NCBI GenBank assembly: GCA_002118135.1
Contig: BDIU01000076.1
Span: forward strand, 124,001-188,000
Origin: Trebouxia sp. TZW2008
Lineage: Eukaryota; Chlorophyta; Trebouxiophyceae; Trebouxiales; Trebouxiaceae
Direction: 5' to 3'
DNA length: 64,000 nt
Shown: one piece after another, positions 10,418-21,763 of the stretch
Layout: each line of letters begins with the position of its first letter
How positions within the stretch are numbered: position 1 is the stretch's first letter
Made by a program: the position numbers and the translations under genes
Notes under the pieces: generated by a model
Database searches by the model: none
Told to the model about the DNA's origin: nothing
Seen by the model: only the letters and a program-made list of their open reading frames with translations

Positions 10418-13400
10418 GCAGTGTCAACAAAATTGCTGTTTTCTTCAATTTCTAGCTACACAACTCAGCAAGCCTGCCGTACACTGCAGGTTACAGCCTT
10501 CTAGCATGCAGAAAGCGCTCTGGCATCATCCACTGTCATGCTGCTATGCCTAAGCGGCTGGGCATACTATATGCCAAATCTCAAGAAGACCACTTTGGCA
10601 TGCTAGAAGGCTGCATCCTGCAGCGCAAGGAAAGTATTCTTCATGAGTTGATGAGCAGGGACAGCAGCGAGATCATTTCTGTCACCGCTGATCATATCAT
10701 AAAGCATAGTTGCCTTGCGCTGCAGGATACAGCCTTCTAGTATGCAGAAAGCGCTCTGGCATCATTCACAGTCATGCTGCTATGGCTAAGCGGCCGAGCG
10801 TACCATATGCCAAACCTCAAGAAGACCACTTTGGCATGCTAGAAGGCTGTATCCTGCAGCGCAAGGCAAGTATGCTTCATGAGATGATCAGCAGTGATAG
10901 AATTGATCTCCCTTCTATGCCCGTTGATCATCTCATGAAGGATACTTGCCTTGCGCTGCAGGATACAGCCTTCTAGCATGCGAAAGTGCCTTAGCGTTGT
11001 CCAATGTCATGCTGCCATGACCCAGCGGTTGGGCATGTCATGCACAAAAGATTTTGTTGAGCAACGTTCATCAATAGGTTTGCCTTGCGCTGCAGAATAC
11101 AGCTTTCTAGCATGCAGAAGCGCCCTGGCATTGTCTAATTCCATGCTGCTACAGCTCAGCAGCAGGGCATTTTACGTGCGCAACCTCCAGTCCAGCAACA
11201 TTCATCGATAGTCTTGCCTTGCGCTGCAGGATACAGCTTGCTAGCATGCCGAAGTGCCTTGGCATCGTCCACTCTCATGCTGCTATGGCTTAGCGGCCGG
11301 GCATACTATGTGCGCAACCTGAAGAAGACCAGCAGCGCATCTCCTCCATCCGCTTCTCAAGCCAGCAGCAAGCCCTCCACACCTGCTGCAGCACACACAC
11401 CCACTTCTCCCCCTGCCCAGGCCACAGCTCCGGCCCCGGTGGCTCTTGACGTCGAGGCGGGCTCCAATGCAAGCAGGCTCAACAGGTGATACATTCTGAA
11501 TACCCGTCAGCATTGCGTTAGTCACCGATGTCACAAATTTTCCAGCAGCAAGCCGTCCACACCTGCTGCGGCACATATCCCTACCTCTTCCCCTGCCCAG
11601 GCCACAGCTGCGGTCCCAATGGCTCTTGATGTCGAGGTGGGCTCCAATGCAAGCAGGCTCAACAGGTAATACACCATGAATACCCAGCAGTTTGCATCAG
11701 TCATTGGTGTCACAAAATTTCCAGCAGCAAGCCGTCCACACCTGCTGCTGCACATGCTCCTACCTCTCCCCCTGCCCAGGCCACAGCTGCGCTGCTGGTT
11801 GCCCTTGATGTTGAGGCAGGCTTCAATGCAAGCAGGCTAAACAGGTGATGCACTGTGCGTACTCAGCACTCTTGATGTTGAAGCAGGCTTTAATGCAAAG
11901 TGGCTGAACAGGTGGTGCACAGTGTATACAGTGAATGTATGTCCCTGCTGTCTCAAGCCTTAGGTCACAGGGGTAATTCACAGGCTTCCTGGCTTTTGTT
12001 TTTTATGTACTGGAATTTTGTGTGCTGCTGCCTGCATGCAGACGCTTGCAGAATCAGCAGGGCAGAAACGCCACACGCTTCAGAATCATCCAAAATGCCA
12101 GGCGAGCTATCCCAGGCTTTAGGCTACAGGAGTATAAAGGCGAGGGTCTGATGATTGGGACCATGGCCGCAATGCTCTTCCTGCTGCTGTGCATGCCTCT
12201 TCTTCCTGGGGGTTTGACCCCTGGGGTCAGGGAATGGCTAGGGCACTTCAGCAGCACTGCTGGAATGGCCCTCAATGCAGCGGTGGCCACCGCTGTGCTG
12301 CACCTTATGCTGCTCCATTTCCCACGCTGCTTCACACTTGGTAGGTAAGACTGCTGCTTACAGTTCTGACATTTTTACCCAATGTTGAAAAGAGCACCGT
12401 ATCTGGTGTCATGGTGTGTGACACCACGTCATATCATGCAATCATCATATCATGCATCTGATGCTGATTTTGCAATGTTGCTCTGTGATGGATAGCTTTG
12501 AAGCATCTTGCGTAGCTGGGTGCGGTGTCTACTGTTGCATTGCAGCTGGTACCCCAACACCTAATAAGGCTTTCTTAAATGTGAGCATTCAGTGCCGTTA
12601 AACTTGCAAACCTGGCCAATGTGCACCTGCTTAGTGAACAGTGGGTTCATGTGATATTCTCATCCAATGAAGGCACTGAAATCTCTACATCTGATTGTAG
12701 CGTTCAGCGACATGTCATCCATCCCTACAGTAAGTGGACACTTGTACAGGGGAGGCAATTGTGGTAGCACAGAGTCTTGCCTTTCTGGCAACGGATACAG
12801 CGCTGCTGCTGTTGGCCCTCAGCGCATCCCAGATGCAGAGCGCCCCAACCTTGTTCAACCCCCCCTCCACCCCTGAGCGCACCCCCCACCCCCTGCTCAG
12901 GGCTCAGCTGGAAGTGGACTCTGCTTCTTCGCCTAGTGGCATGGGTGAGTCGCAACCGTGCGCATTGATTTGTAGTGTACTTTTGTGTGACATTGATGGC
13001 AGTGTACGTCAGTTGGATGATGAAGACTTGCTTTGGTATGACAAAGTCATCTGGCTGCAGCATTGTTGCATGTAAAACCATTGCAGACAACCCCTCATGT
13101 CATCCAAATATGCAGTTGCAAAGCCAGCAGTGATCCTGCTTGCCCCAGTAGAACTCTGCCATGCTGCCTCACCCTTGTAGTGTCATTTCTGCCCTCAACA
13201 TGCAGCTTATGCTCATGCAGGCGTGGTTAACAGCAGCCGCAGCATGCGAGACATTATTCTGGACAGCATCTATGACAAGCAGAAATTCAGCAAGGATTTT
13301 GATTCCCAATCCTCTAGACACTCTGTTGTACCGCTGTTTTGCATGATGTTATGCAGGCGTGGGTCGCAGCAGCCGCAGCATGCAAGACTTGATCTTGGAC

Positions 13401-16400
13401 AGCAATCACGACAGCCAAAAGTTTGGCACAGGCCGGCTGAGCTACAATGTCATGTTCACATTTCAGCCACATGCTGAAAATGAGGACACTGAAAATCTCA
13501 GTGTCACTGTGCTGAATTACAAAATGCTTGCGCTGATGCAGGTGTTGGGAACAGCAGCCGCAGCATGCGGGACATGATCTTGGACAGCATCTATGACAAG
13601 CAAAACTTTGGCAAGGGCTGGCTAGGGTACAATGTCATGGCCAGAGCCCCAGCAGCAATCTTTGTGCAGCTTCTCATAGCTATCAGTCTAGCGCTGGCAT
13701 TAGTTCTGACTCCCCTGACCAAGAAGATGGTGCAGAAGCTGTGGCAGCAGCGGCAGCTAACTTGGCATGCACCTATGTTTCTTGGTAGGTCCTGATCATG
13801 TCCAGAGAGAGAGAGAGAGAGAGTAATTTTACATGCTTTAGCCAGCCAACAAGGCTGATCACATGCGCCACACCGTGGCAATGATCATGTGCCCATGAAA
13901 TATAGGCAGTCTATGACATTGGAAACCCCCCCGAATAATCATGTTGCGCAAAAAAAATGTGCATGTTGTACAGGGGTCATATCGTATGTGATGCGTACTT
14001 GTCAGTCAGTCTGATGCTGGTATTCGCACTGACTAAGAAAGGGAATGCCACAGCAGAAGCTGTGGCAGCAGCATCAGCTCGCATGGCATGCGCCCATATA
14101 TCTTGGTGAGTCCTGATCATGTCTGGATCAAATAACTTAGCCAGGCTGGAACTTGCGGAAATTCTGACTCCCGTGATCAACAGGCTGTGCACAAGGTGAT
14201 GCAGCGGCAGAACATGGCATGCACTCATGACTCTTGGTGAGTCCTGATCATGTCAACTATGCACGAGGTCAAATCCCTTGTTTGTGGTGCGTGTTTGGTA
14301 AAGTCTGGCGCTGGCACTAGTACTGACTGCCCTGATCAAGTAAGTAGTGAAGGCGCTGTGGCAACAATATGAACTCACACGGCATGTGCCCATGTTTCTG
14401 TGTGTTTTCTGGACATGTCAGAAGTTGTGTGGTGATTTGCTTATGACCAATCTGGCGCTTACATTAGTAGTGTGACAGCAGATGCGCCTGTGATGTTGCC
14501 ACTGCTCAACAAGATTAGATCCTGTGCAGCGTCACACCTATCACTGCCATTTGGATTGCTGTTGTTACTGTTGCTGCTGCCATCAGACCATACCTATGGG
14601 GTGTCCAGTCTAAAGTGAAAGTCTGTGCTATCATCAGCATGCGGACAACACCTGTGACTGCCATGCAGGTGTGCTGTTACTGACAACCCGAGCAGTCATC
14701 AGGCCATGATCACAACTCTGCTAAGAAATATGCATCTGCGTTCTTGCTGACATGGCAATCGTCAACACAATGGCAATGCAGTTGTGCTACTGCTGACAGC
14801 ATTTGCAGACATCAGACCAGCAACGGAAGATTGCCAACATTCACGCATTGTTGTTAAACATGGTGATGTCAATGTGATGGCACTGCAGGTCCCGTACTGT
14901 TGAACGTAGCAGCAGCCATCAAGCCAGTGTTGTGCGTGTTCCAGGTTGAAGTCAAAGTGTTCGATTGATCATCAGCGTGCTTGTAACTGGGACAATGTTG
15001 TTTGCAGCTTGTCCAGCACTCACGACAGGTGTGTGGTTGTGCAGGTCTGGTGTTCTTGACAGTAGCAGCAGCCATTAGCCAGCGCTACGGGTGCTAGCCT
15101 TTGCAGTTAAAAACCCCAAACTGTGAATGTGCCTATTTGCAGTCAGCAGCTATGCTACAATCGATGCACATGCAGGTGTGGTGCTGTTGATCAAAGCAGC
15201 AGCCAGAAAACCAGCCTTCAAAGCTCAGGAAGCAGTTGAGCATGTCCTCGAGTGTCTGCGTTTCCATTGGTATACTACTGACAGGTGTGGCAATGTTGAT
15301 GCAGGTGTGGTGCTGTTGACAGCAGCAGCAGCCATCAAGCCAGCGCTATGGGTGCTCGCTTTTGCAGTGGAAACCTCACGCCGCCAAATGCTCATGGCAT
15401 ACTGGGTCTTGAGCCTAGCTTTAGTCATACCACTAATCCACTGGGTGTCAGCTGCCCATGCCATGCCCACAATATTAGTCAGGAAGGGGTACCACCTGCT
15501 GGCCCTTGGGCTGTTCCTACCAGCCCTGCTGTGGGAGCCTCAGCTGCTGGCAGTTTCTTTGGCCATTGCACTGGCTCTGCTTGTTGTGCTGGAGGTTGTA
15601 CGTCTGGGAGAAATACCATACTTAGGTACGCATATGAAAGCAACTTTGGGTGGTGTCGATTTCTGATTTTGCTGCACACTGATTAAGGCGTCAAGTCAAG
15701 CTCCTCAGCGTACATATGCATGTTTGGCTTTGCAACAGCAACTGCTGACATGGCAACATTTCATGTACACTTTGATCGTCAAGCTGTTGACAGTGCTTTA
15801 CTAGACTTGCCAACTTGCAGCAAGCAGGCTATGCCAAGAGTGTTGTTGCTGATTCATCTTCCAGATGGTGTCTTGAGCTGCCACATCTCTGACTGCGTAT
15901 GTTCACATGTCAGAGATGTGCAATGCAGGTGAACATCGTTGTATGTTGACAATATATTTCACTGATGGGCTAAGGTTGTACAATGCAGGTGACCAAATCC
16001 ATAAATTTATGATGTCTTTCACTGATGGGCGTGACGCTGGGATGCTGCTAGTCAGCCATTTCTCCCTGTTGACCGGCATGGCAGTCCCAATCTGGTTGTC
16101 TCCTGTCACCACAAGCGCGGCCAGCGCACGTCGTGACATATCTTCTCGTTCAGAGCTTCAGCACCTGACGCAGAGTAGCATAGGACGCGTTGGCGGCGCA
16201 AGCAATCCTCTGCCCTTGACAGCATTTGCTGGGATTATGATTCTGGGTATAGCGGACTCGGCTGCTTCAGCTGTTGGGCGCAGATATGGCAGGCACAGGA
16301 TTTGCATTGGGACTAATAAGACTGTCGAGGGCACTCTGGGAGCGGCCCTGCTGACCCTGCTCGGTTGGGCCCTGCTGGCTATTGTTTTCCAGAGTCATTT

Positions 16401-16548
16401 GTCCCACAGTGCTAGTGCTTCATGGGATGGTCTGGCAGGAGCTAAGCTGTTGATAAGTACGCTGCTGTCTTGCCTGCTGGAAGCGTCGACGACTCAGTTA
16501 GACAATATCTTTATGCCTCTACATTACCTTGCAATGCTGTCATTGTGA
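9514..16548 (+). CDS. DOLK: Dolichol kinase (CTP-dependent)
   Basis: Nine exons give 693 residues: 9514-9607, 9680-9757, 9837-9953, 11230-11485, 12123-12340, 12750-12944, 13542-13784, 15305-15625 and 15989-16548; all phases join. Role in the family: phosphorylates dolichol with CTP at the ER membrane to make dolichyl phosphate for N-glycosylation, GPI anchors and O-mannosylation. Evidence: many hydrophobic helices, an RKGYHLLA segment, then in the last exon GIADSAASAVGRRYGRHR (about 594-611) and NKTVEGT (617-623), the CTP-binding signature, ending with EASTTQLDN and LPLHYL-like residues as in known dolichol kinases. The usual GD of the signature is AD here; the Asp remains. A Ser/Pro/Ala-rich linker (exon 4) lies between membrane segments and is duplicated as possible cassettes. 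Introns hold many exon-edge copies. Phytol kinase is a weaker alternative. Confidence 0.92.
10394..10421 (+). repeat. (CAG)n microsatellite
   Basis: About nine CAG triplets in intron 3 of the dolichol kinase gene, next to CAT/CAG-like variants. Confidence 0.8.
10478..11190 (+). repeat. Four acceptor-edge relics of DOLK exon 4, in a ~240-bp higher-order array
   Basis: The exon 4 start (GCGCTGCAG, then GATACAGCTTGCTAGCATG, at 11230) recurs at about 10478-10595, 10708-10830, 10950-11040 and 11076-11185. The first two belong to a unit of about 240 bp that also carries an inverted copy of the same junction, so the array contains hairpins. The copies carry stops or lack a usable exon body. Confidence 0.87.
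10834..10981. repeat. Near-perfect inverted repeat (58-nt arms)
   Basis: Arms 10834-10891 and 10924-10981 are reverse complements apart from about three or four positions, with a 32-nt loop. The arm begins GCATGCTAGAAGGC and contains the exon 4 junction sequence. A weaker sister hairpin has arms 10598-10655 and 10688-10745. Confidence 0.88.
11546..11912 (+). repeat. Two in-frame 120-nt cassette copies of DOLK exon 4, plus one fragment
   Basis: Copies 11546-11665 and 11725-11844 each start after TTCCAG, end in AACAG before GTAATAC or GTGATGC, are exactly 120 nt, and stay open in the frame set by exon 4 (SKPSTPAAAH then AQATAA and NASRLN patterns). Splicing either one in would add 40 residues without changing frame. 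A truncated third copy ends at 11912 with a GT donor. Confidence 0.87.
13214..13460 (+). repeat. Two acceptor-edge relics of DOLK exon 7
   Basis: The exon 7 start (TGCAG, then AACAGCAGCCGCAGCATGCG, at 13542) appears first at 13214-13310 and again at 13346-13460. Both keep a GCAG acceptor. The first breaks after about 80 bp, the second runs further (GGCTGAGCTACAATGTCATG) but has no matching donor. Confidence 0.87.
13804..13918 (+). repeat. Dispersed (GA)n-anchored repeat, copy 2
   Basis: Begins with about ten GA units, then TAATTTTACATGCTTTAG, CCAGCCAACAAGGCTGATCA, CACACCGTGGCAATGATCA and GGCAGTCTATGACA. Closely similar to the minus-strand copy at 1679-1790, including the segment beyond the palindrome-like GCCACA-TGTGGCA core. 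It lies in a DOLK intron. Confidence 0.8.
14027..14410 (+). repeat. Three donor-edge relics of DOLK exon 7
   Basis: Copies of the exon 7 end (CTGACCAAGAAG, GAAGCTGTGGCAGCAGC, TTTCTTG then GTAGGTCCTGATCATGTC, at 13784) lie at about 14027-14125, 14160-14255 and 14300-14410. The first two keep CTTG followed by GTGAGTCCTGATCATGTC, so exon end, donor and early intron were copied together. Confidence 0.88.
14660..15240 (+). repeat. Five or six acceptor-edge relics of DOLK exon 8
   Basis: The exon 8 start (GCAG, GTGTGGTGCTGTTGACAGC, GCAGCAGCCATCAAGCCAG, at 15305) is repeated with growing decay at about 15172-15240, 15042-15115, 14884-14960, 14779-14820 and 14666-14706, with a trace near 14480-14520. 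Most copies keep the GCAG acceptor. The 15042-15115 copy matches over about 70 bp. Confidence 0.87.
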
Positions 16549-17339
16549 TCTCATGCTGAATCAGAGCTGGTGCAGATGGCATTGTGGTATTTATGCCCAG
16601 CACACGCATAGCATGACTTTTGCTATCATTATGATAGTCATTATGCTTGAAGCTACAACAATAAGCTTTCTGACGGCAACATGTACATGTACACCTTTTT
16701 CAAGGGTCAGCAATTGGTGGCGCACAAACAGTGCTATGGATCCAATCTGCTTGTACAACATGTCTCTGGTGGTGGTCTGCAGAGGAGCGTCTTGCAAGCA
16801 AAGTGAACCTGTATAACATTTACCTGGGTTCCAGCACCAGTGACCGTGGCGCAAAGGTTAAGATGAATCAAATATTGCTTTAAATGCTTCAATGTGATGG
16901 GTACCACAGTGGCAGTCAGAAAACATTTTACATTCACGAAAGTGCCCCAAATTTGCAAAACCGACGGTTGTATATCACAGACAAACAAAATCAATAGCAT
17001 ACTATTTGCAATTAGCCTAGAAACGCCGAATGCGAAATTATCGTCTGCAACCCCATCATGCACCTCAGCCTTGAGCGACAACAGCTATCACCCACAAACA
17101 CGCAAAGGAAACACACCAGAAATGTCAAATTCGAACTTGCAAATTGATATGCTAGCATAAAACAGCAAGCAGTCATAACTATCATTGAACAACAGCTACA
17201 AATGAACTGGACTCTAGGAAGATTGACTAGCTGCCTTCAAACATGGAGCACTCATGAGATATCAACAAGCACAGCTTGCATGCTACACAAGGCATGCTTC
17301 AAGACGCCGCCAGGCTGCATTGTTAGACACAGAATCCCA
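16549..17339. other. Convergent intergenic region
   Basis: Lies between the dolichol kinase stop (16546-16548) and the CobW-A stop (17340). No coding exon or RNA gene was seen. It presumably holds both 3' untranslated regions. Confidence 0.6.
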
Positions 17340-20300
17340 TCATGACGCTGACGGCAGAGACTTTTCCTTCTTCCGCCGTCCTGTTTTCTCCTTCACAACG
17401 CATGCCTCAAGTCCTTTGCGGAGTTTGTCCTCCGGTAGGTCTTTGCCAATGAAGACAATTGTGCTTCGTCGCTTCTCATCTGGTCTCCACTTGCGATCAT
17501 TGTCGGCGGAAAAGTCCAGATTGACACCCTGCTCACAGCCATCAATGTCACTGAGCATTGGCGCACTTGGGAGCTTTTGTGAAGCGACATGCAACGGCAA
17601 CAGTTTCTGGAGTGAGCATGTCGTTTCACGACAATGAACCTTGTGCAGGTTGCATGCATACTGACAATTGAAATAGGGGTTGTTTGGGGCCATCTGGACT
17701 GATGCAAAGCTCACATTGCTGCATGGGATATGACAGATGCATGAGCACCTCAATGCAGAGCACACAATGACAACCCCTATAAACCCCAATATAGGAGAAG
17801 CCAAAGCCAAACTCTGACCACTAGCTGTTGCACTTCTAGATGCATCAGGGGTAGTTGTAGTTACCATTTGGCTGACTGGCAAAAGGTGTGCAGGCAAGCA
17901 CACTGCAGCATGCAACATCGAGCCATGGTCAACTTCACACCTGGAAAATTGAGCGGGTATCGTGACCTCCATCAGACATGATTAGTTGTAGAATATAACA
18001 TCAAGCCAATGTAAATTACACACCTGAATAATTGACCGGGTATCGTGGCCGTCAATAGACATGATTCCCTTGTAGCGATAGATGTTCTCTTCGCTCTCCA
18101 GTAATGTCTCCTCCAGGAATGTATTCACCTTTTCTGGATCAACACTACCATCCAGGACAATGCTGACAGAAGACACCTCATCGTTGTACGAGTGGCTGTC
18201 TGAAGCTCCATTTGCACTAAGCTCATGCTCATCTCGATCCAGCTGCAGGCACAGGCAGCAGATCAACCACAAAAGCTCAGGTTGTCGAAATCACAATCTG
18301 GATTTACAGAAACACAGAGTCATTATGCAAGTGGCTGTCTAAAGCTCCATTTGCGCTGTGCTCGTCTTAATCTCAATCCAGCTGCAGGCACAGGCAGCAG
18401 ATCAACCACAAAACCTCAGATTGTCGAAAACGCAATCTGGATTTACAGAAACACAGAGTCATTGTGCAAGTGGCTGTCTGAAGCTCCATTTGCGCTGTGC
18501 TCGTGTTGATCTCAATCCAGCTGCAGGTACAGGCAGCATGTCAATCATTTCAGGGCAGGCTGTCAAAAGTACAATCTGATCCATAGAAAACCAACTTAAG
18601 CTGCTGTTGTGCTTGCAGGGCAGGTGGGTGTCAAATCATGCGCGTCGCACCAGATATGATAGAGAAGCAATCATGCAAGCACTTTGTTGCATGTAAACTC
18701 ATGCTCGCCAAAGACAGCACTTGCAGGTAAGTTGGTGAGGTGCTGTGAAAGGTCAACTTTACTCACAATATGCACATGAGAGCAGAGTGTTGTGCTTGGC
18801 ACAGCACATATGGTACAACATGAAATGCAGTATACATGCATGCAAACTGCATCTCAGAAAGGCCTTGTTGGCGTATGCATTCATTCAAACCACACAAAAA
18901 GCATTCTGCTCTGCAGAGCGTCCAGGCTACTGTGAATGCAAGCAAACGCTTGAGCAGCAAATGACAGCTCCATCACACAGACACCTTCAGGGCAACATGC
19001 CCCATGGAAGTTACTGTTCCTAAGCAAAGGTACAGATCCTATGCACAGCAACAGCAGCTTGCCTAGACAGCACGAAAAGGTTTTGCAGCAGCATACCTCT
19101 TTGCCTACAAGCACTGACTCAAATAAGCAAAAGCATGAGTCTCATGCACAGCTTGCCTAGACTGTACAATCAGGTGTTGCAGCAGCATGCCTCTTTGGGT
19201 AAACACTGCTGCAAATAAGTCAAATCACGGGTCTCATGCACAGTGACGGCAGCTTGCCTAGACTGTACAATGAGGTGTTGCAACAGCATACCTCTTTGCC
19301 TGCGAGCACTGCGTCAAGTCAGCAGAACCACGGGTCTCACGCACAGCGACGGCAGCTTGTTTCGACAAAAAGGTGTTGCAGCAGCATGCCTCTTTGCCTG
19401 CAAGCACTGCTTCAAAGAAAGCAGAACCACAGGTCTCATGCACAACGGCCGCAGCTTGCGTAGACTGCACAATAAGGGGTTGCAGCAGCATACCTCTTTG
19501 CCTGGCGAGACAGGACTTGGAACCACGCATGCGCTGCAATGTGTAACGATTACGAATGCTACTTATTGTTTCTTATGGTTGTTATCATTACCTGTTTGCC
19601 TACAAGCGCAGCTTCAAAGCCTCCAATGTCAAGCGCATAGTCTGCAGGAATATTTGCATTCTGGACGCGCCTGATCTGAGCTAAGCTGTTGATTGCTCTG
19701 ATGCGCTTCTCCACCCGGTCCAGCTGCTCTTCTGATACCTGCATGGAGTTGCCCAATATTTTGCAAACTTCAGCTCATTGCTTGTCAATGATGCTGTTCA
19801 CAGCAAAGGGGCCAATACAGCCGTTGATTGCTCTGAAACGCAGTCAGCAAATCTCACCAGATCGGATTTGTTCAGTAGTATGCGGTCAGCGTATGCAATC
19901 TGGTCTACAGCTTGTGGCTTCTCATCCAGATGCTGCTCAACATGGGCACAAGGTCAAAAGCAATCTCACTCAATTTGAGACAGGCATGGGGACTGTGCAT
20001 GTACACCCGCACTTTTACCCACAGGCAACTGCCCAGATGCTGACAAGGGAGAAGAACGCATCTCACCAAGTCTGTTTTGTTCAGCAGTATGCGGTCAGCG
20101 TATGCAATCTGGTCCACAGCTTGTGGCTTCTTCTCATTGAGATGCTGCTCAATATGCTGAGCATCAACCAGGGTGATCACGCCATCCAGAACCAGATCCT
20201 CTTCCAAAGATTCGCTCACGCGGCAGGTTACTACTATGGACTTGAGGTCTGCGGTAGCAGTTGTCTTGATGACCACATGGTCTGGCTCATCATCACTGAG

Positions 20301-21700
20301 AAGCTGCAAGCAGTAAGAACTGTTTTTCCTCCATGCTACTGTTAGTCACAACCGCGTCTAGGGCCAAGACTGATCAAGTGTTGTTATGCAGTCTATTGTG
20401 CACAAAAGACAGGCTATTGTTGACTTCAGGTTTGCTGTAGCTGTTGTCTTGTTGACCACATGGTCTGACTCTTCGTCACTGAGAAGCTGCAAGCAGGAGG
20501 GACTTTTCAGACTGCCGTTTTAGTGTATCTTTTGGCGATTGCACAGGATACAAAGGCAGTTACAAAGTATACAAGGACAGTTACAAAGGGTACAAAGGCC
20601 AGCGTTTGATTCAGAGACACTTGGCAGACAACTGTGTACAAAGGTCTCTCTTGTCTGCTACTGTTGACTACAGGCACATTTCTGTGCAGAGCTGATTGAC
20701 ATCTTGTTATGCAGTCTTCTAAAAGCACAAAAGACAGGTTCAACTCAGTCAGCTTGACAGCTGGCATGTTTTGTAACAGCAGATCTAGAACAGTAAGGAT
20801 GCATGATGAAAAGGCGCATTGCAAACCATGCACTATGCACTGTGCAGATCATGCACTATGCAAACTATGCACTGTGCCAATCATGAACCATGTAATGTGC
20901 AAAATCATAAACTGCAAGCCCATATGCTGTGATGCCTTTATCAGTGTACTGGCCCTTGCCCCTACGCAGCCTCGTGTACAGCGTACTGACGGCAAGATGC
21001 ATCTCTTTCCATCCAAGCATAAAGGCGGATTCAAGGCATCCAAAGCCTCATACTGTCTCACAGATGTACACAACGCATACTTGTGGAATAGCTAGCAACA
21101 TTGTTCCAGAAATACAAAACACAACACCCCCCAGAAAGGGACGCGTTTACAAGGTCTGGCTTGTTGCAACAGTTTGGGGCCAAAAGTACTTACTAGGGCC
21201 TCCAGCTTCCCTATAAGGCCCTCAGGTGGACGTTGGTCATCTTCATCGCTGTCAGGATCCGACTCACTGTTGTCATCGTCAATATCGCCAGCCTGTACCA
21301 CAATGGCTGTGTCAGGTGGTCAGTGAATCACCGTGCAAAACATTCAATATAAAATACGCAATTCACAACTGTTTAAGGGTAAAAAGCACAGTGCAACTTG
21401 TAAGGTCAGCAACACATAGGCATTGAGAAGTGTATGCAATAAGCACATTGAAGTAGCTATCATTGAAATTGGGAGCCCATGCAGATCCTAGCAGAAGATC
21501 CTAGCCCTACTACAGAGTTTGCAACAGTAGATTCTTGCCCCTTCTGTTATGCAGACTCTACAGCAGTGGAAACACTGCAGTGGTCCCTATTCTGAGTGAT
21601 ACCTTCTGCACAGCGCACGCATGGCAGAATATCTTTGAAGATGGACATGACAAGAGGAGTACACTTTGATGGCCTGAGAGCGCATACATGGCAGAGTAGT

Positions 21701-21763
<63 letters not shown>

